Positions 39,615 to 63,422 of a stretch of 64,000 nt of DNA are shown here, in pieces. The position numbers and the translations under genes were made by a program. The DNA comes from Symbiodinium natans. Its lineage: Eukaryota; Sar; Dinophyceae; Suessiales; Symbiodiniaceae. The stretch is from assembly GCA_905221605.1 (NCBI GenBank), contig CAJNDS010002253.1, positions 23,501 to 87,500 of the forward strand, written 5' to 3'. Under the pieces are notes generated by a model. That model saw only the letters and a list, made by a program, of their open reading frames with translations, had not been told where the DNA came from and searched no databases. The first letter of the stretch is position 1; the number at the start of each line of letters is the position of its first letter.

Positions 39615-39735
39615 ACATACCTTGGGACCGAATGAATTGAAACGGTTTCGGGTTTGGGGGTTCATATGCCCTGTTGGGGAGTGTAGTATAGGGTATGTGG
39701 TCCCAATGTTAGGGTTCGTGTAGTCGCCAAGGTAG
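39615..39735. repeat. GGGACCRAATGA-family element
   Basis: It contains GGGACCGAATGAATTG and GTAGTATAGGGTATGTGGTC, shared with 3630 and 12449 copies. Confidence 0.45.
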
Positions 39736-39950
39736 TCAAGCCAGACTGGCCAGCCCCCTTTTGAAGTCTCGAAACCTCGAAAAGGGAGTGTTTGTGAGTG
39801 TTTTACAGGATTTGCTGGTGTGCAAAACACCAGGCCGCACGGCGTGTGCAGTCGCAAGAAATCGCAATCTGTCTACATCCTCCATCCCTGACAGCCCTAC
39901 CCCCCCAAGCCCTAAACCCTACACCCTAAACCCTAAACCCTGGCTGGCAG

Positions 39951-53183
<13,233 letters not shown>

Positions 53184-53354
53184 GGTTTAGGGTTTAGGGT
53201 TTAGGGTTTAGGGTTTAGGGTTTAGGGTTTAGGGTTTAGGGTTTAGGGTTTAGGGTTTAGGGTTTAGGGTTTAGGGTTTAGGGTTTAGGGTTTAGGGTTT
53301 AGGGTTTAGGGTTCAGGGTTCAGGGTTCAGGGTTTAGGGTTTAGGGTTTAGGGT
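53184..53354. repeat. TTTAGGG array
   Basis: About 24 units, with three TTCAGGG variants near the end, starting exactly at a possible G/GTTTAG donor after exon 53105. Confidence 0.95.
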
Positions 53355-53382
53355 CCACCCGGGGGCAAATGAACCCTAGGAT

Positions 53383-53486
53383 TTGGGATGTTCCCCCTTA
53401 TACGAACACTCAGTGCTTAATAGGGGTTATAGTACCCCCGATTATGATTCCGTTGAAGGACTGTTCACATAAGGGGAACATCCCAA
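53383..53486. repeat. MITE-like palindrome TTGGGATGTTCCCC
   Basis: The left arm TTGGGATGTTCCCCCTTAT is mirrored by ATAAGGGGAACATCCCAA at the right. 104 bp, non-coding. Confidence 0.8.
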
Positions 53487-53496
53487 CCTAAGATCT

Positions 53497-53590
53497 TAGT
53501 AGCTGAGTAGGTAACCTTTAACCTTTTGGGGTATGTACAATCCTGCCAGAATTGACAGGTTAACCTTTTTGGGCCCAGGATACTCAGAAA
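53497..53590. repeat. Introner-like element outside a known intron
   Basis: CTTAGTAGCTGAGTAGGTAA and TTTAACCTTTTGGGG closely resemble the 5' part of the intron 39027-39141 (CTTAGCAGCTGAGTGAGTAC). The right end carries the inverted TACTCAG. Confidence 0.6.
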
Positions 53591-53880
53591 CTGGGAAATC
53601 GGGATATACGCCACAATTCTTCTTACCAGGGTGCATGGACCATAAACCCTTTCAGTGTTACATAGTTTGGTCCCCAAAGGTAGGGTTTAAGACCAGCAGC
53701 CAAGCGCCAGAAATGCAGAACTTGAACCTGCAAACCTCAAACGCGATCCACTAGGGTTTAGGGTTTAGGGTTTAGCGTTCAGGGTTTAGGGTTACATGCA
53801 ACAACAACAGCCAAAAACAAGAGTCCTTTTCTGATCCAACCGACAGGCTACTGAAGACGGTACATGCTGCACTCAATTAG

Positions 53881-53992
53881 GACCGGGAGTAGGCCCTCTT
53901 TTCGAACTTTTTAGGTTTGGGTTCTCTTATAATCCCCTTCAAACCAAAACCCGGTTTGTCCCTGGGTTACTCCTGGGTCTAACATCTTGTGG
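53881..53992. repeat. Introner-like element, CTAGACCCAGGAGT family
   Basis: GGGAGTAGGCCCTCTTTTCG...GGTTCTCTTATAATCCCCTT...GGGTTACTCCTGGGTCTAA. Its inverted ends match intron-borne copies at 54851 and 56581. Confidence 0.6.
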
Positions 53993-54003
53993 ACTGCTCA
54001 AGC

Positions 54004-54066
54004 CGACTGTCGAGCAACGGGCGCTTTGGGAGCAGCACGCCAAGACCGAAAAGCAGTCGGGGAGTG
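54004..54066 (+). CDS. Candidate exon
   Basis: The frame reads TVEQRALWEQHAKTEKQSGS, a charged helix, before a CCCTAAA array. Owner gene unknown. Confidence 0.3.
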
Positions 54067-54071
54067 GGATC

Positions 54072-54325
54072 TAAACCCTAAACCCTAAACCCTGAACCCT
54101 AGACCCTAGACCCTAAACCCTAAACCCTAAACCCTAAACCCTAAACCCTAAACCCTAAACCCTAAACCCTAAACCCTAAACCCTAAACCCTAACCCTGAA
54201 CCCTGAACCCTGAACCCTGAACCCTGAACCCTCAACCCTGAACCCTGAACCCTGAACCCTGAACCCTGAACCCTAAACCCTAAACCCTAACCCTAAACCC
54301 TAAACCCTAAACCCTAAACCCTAGC
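54072..54325. repeat. CCCTAAA array with CCCTGAA block
   Basis: About 35 units. A central block of about 14 units is CCCTGAA (54195-54275), flanked by canonical units. Confidence 0.95.
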
Positions 54326-54346
54326 CGGAGTTAGCATCACGCCAAC

Positions 54347-54507
54347 TTGTTGAGCAATGATGCTTGCGTCGTTTGGGTTTTGCTCAAACGTTTACAGGAC
54401 GTGGCATGGAGCTCGTGCTTGAAATCATGGGCCCCAAAAATGATAGATCGACATCCAGCTTTACTTGGAAATGACATGACCCCGAAGCCAGCTTCATCGC
54501 CTCAGTG
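54347..54507 (+). CDS. Candidate exon
   Basis: The frame reads DACVVWVLLKRLQDVAW, SSCLKSWAPKMIDRHP and ALLGNDMTPKPASSPQ, ending near GTGAGTACG, a canonical-looking donor. No family is recognised. It lies 290 bases upstream of the BTB gene start and could be a 5' exon of it. Confidence 0.35.
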
Positions 54508-54524
54508 TGAGTACGATATTTTGG

Positions 54525-54604
54525 GGTTTAGGGTTTAGGGTTTAGGGTTTAGGGTTTAGGGTTTAGGGTTTAGGGTTTAGGGTTTAGGGTTTAGGGTTTA
54601 GGGT
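54525..54604. repeat. TTTAGGG array
   Basis: About 11 perfect units. Confidence 0.95.
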
Positions 54605-54796
54605 GAGTTGTGAGACATACCAAAAAAAGTAGTTTTGAGAGCATGGAGGATCGACACCATTCTAGCTCACCTTCGGCTTGTACTTGGAGGTGCATGGGTA
54701 GTTATAAGTGGGGGGTATCTATACTTCTAACCCCTAGTTAGGGTACTGAAACCCCCACTTATCACTACGCAGGAACCTTCAGTTTGTAGAGCGGCC

Positions 54797-57700
54797 ATGG
54801 ACATGGAGCTGGTGATAAGCTCCCCGCCAGTGAGCATGTCCGTGACGGTGGCTAGGATGCCCAGTAGTACCCTTATTCTCTTTTTGGTAGGTTTAGGTTC
54901 CCTTATAAACCGCTTTAAGCAAAAAAGGGGCACCCTTTTTCATCCTAGGTTACTGGGCAACCTAGGTGGAAGGCCTGAAGCACACCTTAACCGTGCACGA
55001 GGCGGCCTTGAAGCGAATACCCTACTTCAAGGAGAGGGGATTCCTATAATCTAGGCCCCCAAATTGTAGGATTCCCGTACAGTAAGGATCCCCATAAGGT
55101 GCCCCCTAATCTCGGAAACCGCCAGATACCCGATTTCAAGGAGTCTTCGTGGTGTGCTGGGAAGAAGGACTTGGACATTACTCTTCCAGCTGGGACTGGA
55201 ATTGAAGCGATGAGGTGCTTGCTCGCTCGATGCTATGGGCTTCAGTTGCCCAGGCCACTTACTGTTGGTTTGCTTGGAATGTTCGAGTTTGGATCCAAAC
55301 ACACCCTTTAAGGGGTGATATAGCCCCCATTCCCTACAAACCAACAGTAAGGCCGCCGGTCACGCTTGCATGCCAGATGCTCTTGCTGTCGGAGTTCTTT
55401 CTGATGCATGAAGACCGAGTTGCAATTCTGGACCTCTTGAAGAGCACTCTTGTAAGCCCAAAGGACCTTGATGAGGCCTGCGAGTTTTTCAAGGAGAAAG
55501 AGGTGCCTCAAGCTTTGCAGCACATTCTGAGGAAAGCTGCTTCTTCTGTGGACTCCTTGGTGGTAGATGTTGCGCACTGGGGCGAGGCGTCTGTGAAAGC
55601 CATGCTCCAGACTTGCGTGGATAGCATCTCAACAATTCCTGAGGACCTTGACCCGGAGAAGCCGAAGAAGCCCTCATGTGCTTCAAGCCTCTACTATGAG
55701 AGCAATGGTCACCAAAAGGGTTGGGCTGACTTGCCTCCCGAGGAGAAGACGAAGTGGGAACGCGAAGTGGAGATGCTGCAGAAAAGCTTCCAGGATCGCG
55801 AGAAGTCTTGGCAAGAGCGTCGACAGATTCAAGCCAAGCACCTTGAGAAAGTGCTGGAGTTCTTTGATCGCCGAATTTCTCGAGGCTTGGTGAAGACCGA
55901 TATTGCCATCTTGCTGAGCATGCTGGCAGGTTCTCCGCCAAGCAGGCTTCGAGCCTACTTTCTACGGGACGAGACAGTGAAAACAGGCAAACCTTCCTCC
56001 CCTGCAAACGCGGATGAGGAGTACCAATGGAAGTATTGGAACTACTCGCTGCAGCCTGGTTTCGAGTCTTTGGGCGCCGTGGCATCTGCCATGATTAAGG
56101 CTTGCCCGGACTTTTGGGCTGTCTTTGTCTTTGATCTTGTAGCAGGCCTTCCAACTTCAGCGAAGGCTCATAGCCGCAAGAATCATGATGCTGGGTGGTG
56201 CTTTGGGATAATTTTAAATTTCCCTTCTGAGAGAACCTGGTTCATGAATAATTTTCAAAGGGCGTTAAAGCACCCTAAACCCTAAACCCCAAAACCCTAA
56301 ACCCGAAACCCTAAATCCTAAACCCTAAACCCTAAACCCTAAACCCTAAACCCTACACCCTAAACCCTCAGGATGGGAGCTTCACATTTACCACTGTTGG
56401 TGTTACACTCGACGGCGGCTTCTGGCAGCGCTTGGACAAGATGCTGGAAGCTGTGTTGGACCTTGGGGTGCCTAGGACGGGGTTTAGGGTTTAGGGTTTA
56501 GGGTTTAGGGTTTAGGGTTTAGGGTTTAGGGTTTAGGGTTTAGGGTTTAGGGTTTAGGGTTTAGGGTTTAGGGTTTCCCTGGGGTGCCTAGGACCCGGAG
56601 CAGGCCCTTGTTGGTTTAGGTTTTAGGGTTTAGGGTTTAGGGTTTAGGGCTTAGGGCTTAGGGGATAGGGCTTAGGGGATAGGGCTTAGGCTTTAGGGTT
56701 TAGGGTTTAGGGCTTTCCTTTTGTTTCAAGGTTGGGGTTCCCCTTATACCTCCCTGAAAACCAGAAACAAGTACCCTTTTTATTCCTATGTCACTCCTGG
56801 GTCTAGGTGCGCCTGTTGAAAGAAGGCACGTTGCAGCCTGTTCAGCTGATCACCGGTTTGGGAGCGCTTATCTTCTCGATTGAGGGCTATGAGTATGATG
56901 GCGTGGTGCCCTTCTGGTTAGGGTCTGCATTCGGGAGGGTTGCAGCTGCGCTGGATCTTGATGCCAGGGCACTCCTTCTTGACTCCCTGCTTGGTGCGCA
57001 GCTTCCTCAGTCTGTCGAGACATGCTGGGCACAGACAACTCAGAACAGCATGCATCCGCCCTCAGAGTTGCCACGCTTGAGTACTTTACGCAGGTCCATA
57101 CCATTGAAGGACAGAGCGCCAGTGATAGAGCAGCTGATGCAAGAAGTGGAAGTGTTTGCGCTTTTCGCGGATGCAGGAAAAGAGCAAATCTGCCATCTCC
57201 TGATGCAAGGGCACGATGATCACGACTCATTTCTCTTTTGGGCCTCTTCTAGCATGCTACAAGCTATGAGTTTGGAGCTGCAAGTTTCATGTATCAACTG
57301 GCTTGGCGCCCATGTCATTGACCTAGTTCGGAACGATCATTTGGACAAGATCGATGAATGGCTTGATGCGTTCAAAGACTCACCGAATCTTGGCTGTCTT
57401 CCGGCTGGCTCCTAGGACTTCAACCTTTTGGGTTTGTTGTAGAAGCTACAACAAGGAGCCTAGAAGTCAAACTCTCAGGAGGGGTTCAGAAGTCAGCCAA
57501 GGAAACTGCTGCAGTCGGTAGCTGTGCTCTTGATGCCAATCTTCCCGCACATCTTTGCCGCCGATGAGTCTTGGTATGCCTATCTTCATGAGCTCGCATA
57601 CCCCGACATCGCAGCAGAGTCGGGCGCCTTGCCTATAGCCAACAGTTGAAACTTTTGTGGGGATTTCCTCCTCTTCTTTGCAGGACTTTCTTTGCAGGAA

Positions 57701-58197
57701 GAATAGAGTTTAACCTTCCAAGAAATAAGCAATCTGTTTCCTTGGATATTGAGTTTAACCTTTGTCATTCCTTGGCTATTGGAGAAGCAAGCTACAATTC
57801 GCTTAAGAACCCCAAAAGAATACAAAATAATAGTCCCTATATTACTCGTACCCTTAATAAGGAAGAATATTCGTATTTCTTCGGGGTTCTTAAGCAAATA
57901 GCCGTAAGGAGCTGTGGCTCCGAACCCAAGAATACAAAATGATAATCCCTATATTACCCTTAATAAAGGAAGCAGATTCTTCTTCTTTCTGGTCTCTTCA
58001 GCAAGTACCCTAAACCCTAAACCCTAAACCCTAAACCCTAAACCCTAAACCCTAAACCCTAAACCCTAAACCCTAAACCCTAAACCCTGAACCAGCAAGG
58101 AGCTGTGGCATCGACCCAAGAAGAAGTGCAGCGGTCTGCAGCAGAATCCACGGAGCCCACCCAAGAGCCTGACCTCAAGCGATCCCGGCTCGAGTGA
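54797..58197 (+). CDS. BTB-domain protein, at least 7 exons
   Basis: Joinable in-phase exons are 54797-54850, 54966-55031, 55141-55253, 55352-56165, 56372-56467 and 56807 to about 57403. Likely later exons are 57479 to about 57640 and about 58097-58197 (QRSAAESTEPTQEP, then KRSRLE and TGA). The start MDMELVISSPPVSMSVTV runs into VEGLKHTLTVHEAALKRIPY, then DLDITLPAGTGIEAMRCLLA. This is the beta-strand, hydrophobic and YF pattern of a BTB/POZ fold (residues about 8-80), a protein-protein interaction domain often used as a cullin-3 adaptor. The remainder (LLSEFFLMHEDRVAILDLL, a charged coiled segment WEREVEMLQKSFQDREKSW, later helical repeats) is unrecognised. Donors are GC, GA, GC, GC and GT, all with AG acceptors. 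Several introns have inverted-repeat ends. The ATG at 54797 has a good context (GCGGCCATGG). The last two joins are uncertain. Confidence 0.65.
56479..56580. repeat. TTTAGGG array bracketed by 15-bp direct repeat
   Basis: About 14 units lie between TGGGGTGCCTAGGAC at 56464-56478 and 56580-56594, inside the intron starting at 56468. Confidence 0.95.
57801..57895. repeat. MITE-like palindrome GCTTAAGAACCCC, copy 2
   Basis: The ends GCTTAAGAACCCC and GGGGTTCTTAAGC and the core AATAATAGTCCCTATATTAC are shared with copy 1 at 37532. A degenerate third core follows at 57930-58007. Confidence 0.8.
58008..58090. repeat. CCCTAAA array in the BTB gene
   Basis: About 11 perfect units, before the last candidate exon. 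Confidence 0.95.
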
Positions 58198-58238
58198 CAA
58201 GCCAGCCCGCCGTTGACAAAAAAGGGCAGGCGTTACGA

Positions 58239-58322
58239 GAGTTTAGGGTTTAGGGTTTAGGGTTTAGGGTTTAGGGTTTAGGGTTTAGGGTTTAGGGTTT
58301 AGGGTTTAGGGTTTAGGGTGTA
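58239..58322. repeat. TTTAGGG array
   Basis: About 12 perfect units, ending GGGTGTAG. Confidence 0.95.
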
Positions 58323-58323
58323 G

Positions 58324-58434
58324 GTGCCCACGCCAAATCCTTCTGCGTCGTGCAAGGAGAAGTCGTACTACGCTGCCTTCGCAACTGGTCGCCTGGCTGC
58401 AACTTGCAGCACTCCAGCGCGCAGATACCCCTAA
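58324..58434 (+). CDS. Candidate exon
   Basis: After GTGTAG the frame reads VPTPNPSASCKEKSYYAA then FATGRLAATCSTPARRYP and TAA. A second frame is also open. No family is recognised. Confidence 0.3.
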   Translation: MPTPNPSASCKEKSYYAAFATGRLAATCSTPARRYP

Positions 58435-60542
58435 ACCCTAAACCCTAAACCCTAAACCCTAAACCCTAAACCCTAAACCCTAAACCCCTAAACCCTAAAC
58501 CCCTAACCCCCTGAACCCAAGAGACCCTCTAGCTGCCTTCGCGAGTCCCTAGCACTACCGACCGCGCCAGTGCAACCTCAACTCAATCCCACGAGCCTCA
58601 GGGTTTAGGGTTTAGGGTTTGGGGTTTGGGGTTTGGGGTTTAGGGTTTAGGGCCAAACCCTGAACCCCAAGTCACCCACGTCTTGTCTCTATGCCTTTAA
58701 ACATCCCCAAATTGACTGATGGGCTTCGGGAGCAGAGGCACTAAGCCTGCACACCGACTTAAGCATAAGAGTTTTACGGTTTAGGGTTAGGGTTTAGGGG
58801 GTTAGGGGCAAGGGGCAAGGGTTTAGGGTTTAGGGTTTAGGTTTTAGGGGTTAGGGGTTAGGGTTTAGAGTTTAGGGCTTAGGGCTTAGGGTTTAGGGCT
58901 ACTTGCCCTAAACCCTGGGAGGCAAGACCCAAAATTGGGCTTGGAGAGCGGTTTGACGGGGCCTATTTAGGTTTGCTAGGATTTAGGGCTCGTGGTTTAG
59001 GGCTTCGGGTTCAGGGTTTCGGGTTTTTGGTCGAAAGAGTTCTGGCTCAGGGGTTTCATGAGTCGACCCTGGAGCCGACGCTTGAACCCTAAATCCAGCT
59101 ATTTGGGGTCGATCTAGGGGTCCCTTATTTTCCTAAACCCCCAAATGAGAGCCCTATAGGAACGGTTAATGGTTGGTACACCCTAGTGGGTAGTATTGTG
59201 GTATAGGGTGTGCGACTCCCTTTTTCTGGGTTTCAAGTGCGCCTCGGGTTAGAGCCGGTAGCAGGCGCAGGTGCCGGCGTTCAGGTGCGCTAGCTGTTTG
59301 CTCGTTTCTCACTTCACTTTGGCGTAGACCCTAAGAACCCTAAGGCCCTAAGGCCCTAAGACCCTAAGACCCTAGGCCTAGGACCCTAGCACCCTAGCAC
59401 CCTAGCACCCTGGACCCTAAGCCCACCTTAAACTCTAGACCATTTTGGCTGACAGAGCTTCGGGTGAGTTGCCCAAGCCCTGAACCTGAAACTTTGAGAT
59501 CCGCAACCATACAGAAATCTTAACCCCTAAACCCTAAACCCAAACCCTAAAGCCCAAACCCTAAACCTTACCCGAAACCCTGAGCCCTAATCCTGCACCC
59601 TAAACCCTAAGCCCAAAAAAACCTGAAGCCCCAAACCCTAAACCCCGAACCCTGAACCCTCAACCCTAAACCTTGCCCTAAGCCCTAAGCCCTAAACCCC
59701 CAGCCCTAAACCCTAAGCCATGTAAACCCTGAACCCTCAACCCTAAACCCTGAACCCTGAACCCTCAACCCTCAACCCTAAACCTTACTATAAACCCTAA
59801 GCCCTAAGCCATGTCTATCCCCTGAACCCTCAGCCCTAAACTCTGAACCCAGCCTTTTCCGCCCTATGGGCCGTTGGTCTTTCGAGGTTCGGGAGCGAGG
59901 AGGTTTTCGAGGAAGCTGCAAAGTCGTGGCCTGGCCGGTTTGAGGTCGTCGGGCTGGGAGTTGGGGTATAGGGTTTAGGGCTAGGGTTTAGGGTTTGGGG
60001 TTTAGGGTTTAGGGCTAGGGGTTAGGGTTTAGGGTTTGGCTATAGGGTTTAGGGCTAGGGTTTTTTGGTTTCGGGTCTACAGGGTTAGGTAGATTCTGTA
60101 CTAGTTGAGTGTGCAGGGCATGTGTTCCCGAACTGCGGTATAGAGAATAAGTGAAGCCCCTTGCCCTTGCAGTTTGCGCTTTTCTGGCGTTGGAGGTTCA
60201 GGGTCACAAGCCCTAAACCCTAATGTTGCACCCGGTTTAGTGTGGGGGGCCCCCCCCCCCCCCTCTGGACAGTCGAGGCGCGGATGGGATCCTGATAAGT
60301 TCAAAAGGGGCAGTGATGCCCGGCTATCTTTTTTAAAGGCGCGGCACGTGGAATTTTCTTACGGCGCCCGGACGATTTGTCTTTAAAAAGGGACTCCCAA
60401 ACAGTCAGGGTGTCCTGAATAATTCGGCCAGTTTGTCTTTAAAGCGGGGGCCGATACTAAACCGGGTGCAACATGAAACTCTAAAGCCTAAACCCTAAAC
60501 CCTAAACCCTAAACCCTAAACCCTAAACCCTAAACCCCCAGG
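58435..60542. other. No gene seen; degenerate telomere-like text
   Basis: CCCTAAA, CCCTGAA and CCCTAAG variants dominate 58430-58500, 59340-59410 and 59520-59850. TTTAGGG variants occupy 58770-58900 and 59960-60060. A C-run lies at 60250-60263. Unique islands hold no defensible ORF. Confidence 0.6.
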
Positions 60543-60593
60543 ATGCTTTCTGGAGCAATCTCTACGCAGTTGGGCGAGACGCTGATCCTTAGC
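60543..60593 (+). CDS. Candidate exon
   Basis: After CCCAG the frame reads DAFWSNLYAVGRDADP and TAG. The peptide is short. No family is recognised. Confidence 0.25.
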
Positions 60594-60619
60594 CGAAGTT
60601 GGAGCGACAGTCGACTTAG

Positions 60620-60748
60620 GGCTAGGTCCCCCAGTAGTACCCGTTAGGGTTCAGGGTTTAGGGTACGTTTTGGGGTTTCCTTCTTTAAACCTGAATAATA
60701 AGAAAAAGGTGTCCCCTTGTCATTGAGGAGCTACTGGGGAACCTGGGG
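60620..60748. repeat. Introner-like element, CCAGTAGTACCC type
   Basis: The left end CCCCCAGTAGTACCCGTTAG and right end GAGCTACTGGGGAACCTGGG are inverted. The left end shares CCCAGTAGTACCC with the intron at 54851. Confidence 0.6.
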
Positions 60749-60749
60749 G

Positions 60750-61403
60750 GGGGGGGTGGGGCGTTAAGGGCTGATCGGGTGTGGAGCTTTGCGATGCCTT
60801 TTTTTGTTTTTTTTCGATGTAGGATTTCGGGTTTGGATGTTTTGCATTTCGGGTGTTTTAAGGTTTTGTTAGGGAAAGGGGTTTGGGGGGCTTCAAAGTT
60901 CAAAGGGTTTAGCACAGGGGCTTACCAGGGCCCATGCAAATGTCTACACATGGATTTCAGGGCTGAAGGTTTACGGATGAGGGGCGCGTGCGTTGAAATC
61001 GCTAGTTTGGGGATCTGAGTAGGCGTGTGGCTTGGGGCTACACACCTCCTTGCCAGTTTTGAGTTCAGGCAAGTCATCTGGTTTTAGGGTTGTTCGGTTG
61101 GGGTTTTGGGGACTTTTTGGAGGTTTTACGGGCGCCCTCATTACGCCCAAGGGAAATCCAGTTCAATGCATGTTGTTGAGTTCTCGATGTTCCTGCAAAG
61201 CCTGCGACGACCGAAAGCTGGCTCTTTTGCGTGTTGTGAGGGGGGGGGGAAGCTGATTCCCACCAAGCAGTACAGGCTGCTTGCCTCAAAGACACGGAAG
61301 CCCTGCCACCCAAACCCCTATGCACCGAGCCAAAAAATGGAACCCTAACCCCGGAAAATCCCTAAGCCCGAAACTCTAATCCCTAAACACCGCGTCCTAT
61401 CAG
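60750..61403. other. No recognised gene
   Basis: T- and G-rich unique sequence with open frames of 70-80 codons on both strands. None resembles a known family. Confidence 0.4.
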
Positions 61404-61471
61404 GTTCCCGTATCGGTTGCTCCTGGTTGCCACCGCGCCGCTTCTGTGGGTTATGCTGGCCCCCTGGCAGG
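61404..61471 (+). CDS. Candidate exon encoding a membrane helix
   Basis: After TATCAG the frame reads FPYRLLLVATAPLLWVML then APWQ, a clear hydrophobic segment, before a TTTAGGG array. Owner gene unknown. Confidence 0.35.
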
Positions 61472-61568
61472 TGTCGGGTTTAGGGTTTAGGGTTGAGGGT
61501 TTGAGGTTTAGGGTTTAGGGTTTAGGGTTCAGAGGAGGACCAGAGTGGTGTCAAGGCTTGGGGTATCA

Positions 61569-61640
61569 GTAACCCTAAACCCTAAACCCTAAACCCTAAA
61601 CCCTAAACCCTAAACCCTAAACCCTAAACCCTAAACCCTA
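61569..61640. repeat. CCCTAAA array
   Basis: About 10 perfect units. Confidence 0.95.
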
Positions 61641-62618
61641 CAGGGAGGGGTGCAAGTAACTCAATCATCCCCAATATTCCCGAGAGCTCCCCGAGGCGCC
61701 ATCAGCTGGCAAAGGTATAGGGTTTGGGGTTTAGGGTTTAGGGTTTAGGGTATAGGGTATAGGGTAAAGGGTTTAGGGTTTAGGGTTTAGGGTAGGTGTC
61801 ATGCAGGTCATGGGGTCTTTTGGATGTTTTGGTGCAGGCCCCGTAGTTGGTTTACCCCCACCACACCCCACACCCGCCTCCCCTTCCTCCACCCACCCCA
61901 CCCCCCATCTATGGCAGAATTCTCAGTATTCTTGCCATTGCTCCCCCTCCCAACACCCCCGCCCAGGCCCGAAATTGAACTCTGGAAATGTTGCCCGAAA
62001 CTCTAAAATAAACAAGGATTTGGCTGTTGAGAACATCCTCTTCATGAAGCTGGGCCAGTGGTGGCTGCGCCTCAGGAGCAAAAGACCCTAGACCCCACCT
62101 CAAACCTCCAAATGCCCAACACCGATGCCTCGAGGCAGAGTGTTGGCTTTGAGGGCTTAGAGATCTCAAGGGTGGCTAAACCCTAAACCCCAAACCCTAA
62201 ACCCTAAAAACCCGAGACGAAGAAGAGCCTTCCGAAGCAGATGGGGCCATAGCCCTCTGCTGCAATGGAGATGACACAGCTGAGCCCAAAATCGCAACCC
62301 TCCCCCCCCCCCCCCCCCCCCCACACAACAATCTTGGGGTTTCGGGTTTAAGTGCTTAGGACCTACTCTAGCATCGCAGAGGGTGCGGGGTTTCGGGTTT
62401 CAGAGCTGATGGGGGCGGGTGCAGCTCACCCAACCCCGCCGCCCGCAGCCCTCAAGCACAAACAATGGGACCCTGTCAAAACCTGCCCTGGAAAAGGAGG
62501 TCCAGAGAACGGGCTTGAGTGCCCGCAGGTCGTCTGCGTTCTTGGGCAGATTGTGTAGTACGGAGGAGCAGGTTCACCCTAAACCCTAAACCCTAAACCC
62601 TAAACCCTAAAGTCTTGT
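61641..62618. other. No secure gene
   Basis: A TTTAGGG/TATAGGG block (61715-61795), a CCACCCCAC-rich stretch, an exon-like frame at 62025-62091 (VENILFMKLGQWWLRLRS) and a C-run at 62300-62322. Confidence 0.4.
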
Positions 62619-62792
62619 TCTGGGACCCAGAGACCCAGAGTAGGCCCTGATTCCCTTCTTGTTCGGGCTCAGGCTCCCTTATAAGCCCCTTCAAACCCAA
62701 TAACGGCACCGTTTTTCCTCCTGGGCAACTCCCTAAACCCGCAACCGAACCCGAAACCCGAATTAAACCCCTAGGTTACTCTTGGGTCTCGT
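62619..62792. repeat. Introner-like element, CTAGACCCAGGAGT family
   Basis: The left end ACCCAGAGACCCAGAGTAGG and right end CTAGGTTACTCTTGGGTCTC flank GGCTCCCTTATAAGCCCCTT. A CCCTAAA-like segment is embedded near 62730. Confidence 0.6.
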
Positions 62793-63291
62793 CACGTTTT
62801 CGGACCCTGAAAGCCAGCTAAGCCGAGAGGGATTAAGCCCAAGGTTCTGGCTCATTTCCGGGCTTGGCTGGTGGATGGGATCTTTTCCCACCTTCTTTGC
62901 GCCCCCTGGCGTATTTTTCGGGGAGGGTTAGGGTTTAGGCTTTAGGGTTTAGGCTGTAGGCTTTCGGCTTTAGGGTTTAGGGTTTAGGGTTTAGGGTTTA
63001 GGATTCTCTGCGCTTGGCTTGCAAATGGTTGGATTTAAAGGGCTCAGAAGTCTAGGTTTGTGAACGCCAAAATCAACCTCAAGCCCCCCTGAACCCCAAC
63101 TTTTTCGGGGGGAGGGGGATCACCCAAATCAAATGGCCAAGGGAGACGCCGAAGGGAAGAAGCATTTAGAGTCCCTCAATCTCTAAATCCCAATGTATTA
63201 ACCATCTCCCTGACCTCCGCAGATCCATGACTCTTTAGGGTTTAGGGTTTAGGGTTTAGGGTTTAGAGTTTAGGGTTTAGGTATTCGGGCT
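62793..63291. other. No gene seen
   Basis: Unique sequence and TTTAGGG variants (62925-63003, 63236-63280). Confidence 0.4.
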
Positions 63292-63422
63292 TAGGGTAGT
63301 TTCATGGGCACCTGGTATAGGCCCATGTACTCCTTATTTTCCCTATACAACCCAAGGGCCCAGTCATCAGAACTCTTTCAAGAGGGCAAGGGACCAGAAA
63401 AAGGGACCATGAAACTGCCCTT
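63292..63422. repeat. MITE-like palindrome AGGGYAGTTTCATGG
   Basis: The left end AGGGTAGTTTCATGGG and right end CCATGAAACTGCCCT are inverted. A possible solo arm GGGTAGTTTCAT lies at 21772. Confidence 0.65.

Noticed and set aside
59440-59450. Relict dinoflagellate spliced-leader sequence (CCATTTTGGCT)
   Set aside because: Eleven bases match but the following CAAG is absent (GACAG instead) and no coding exon follows. A chance match is likely.
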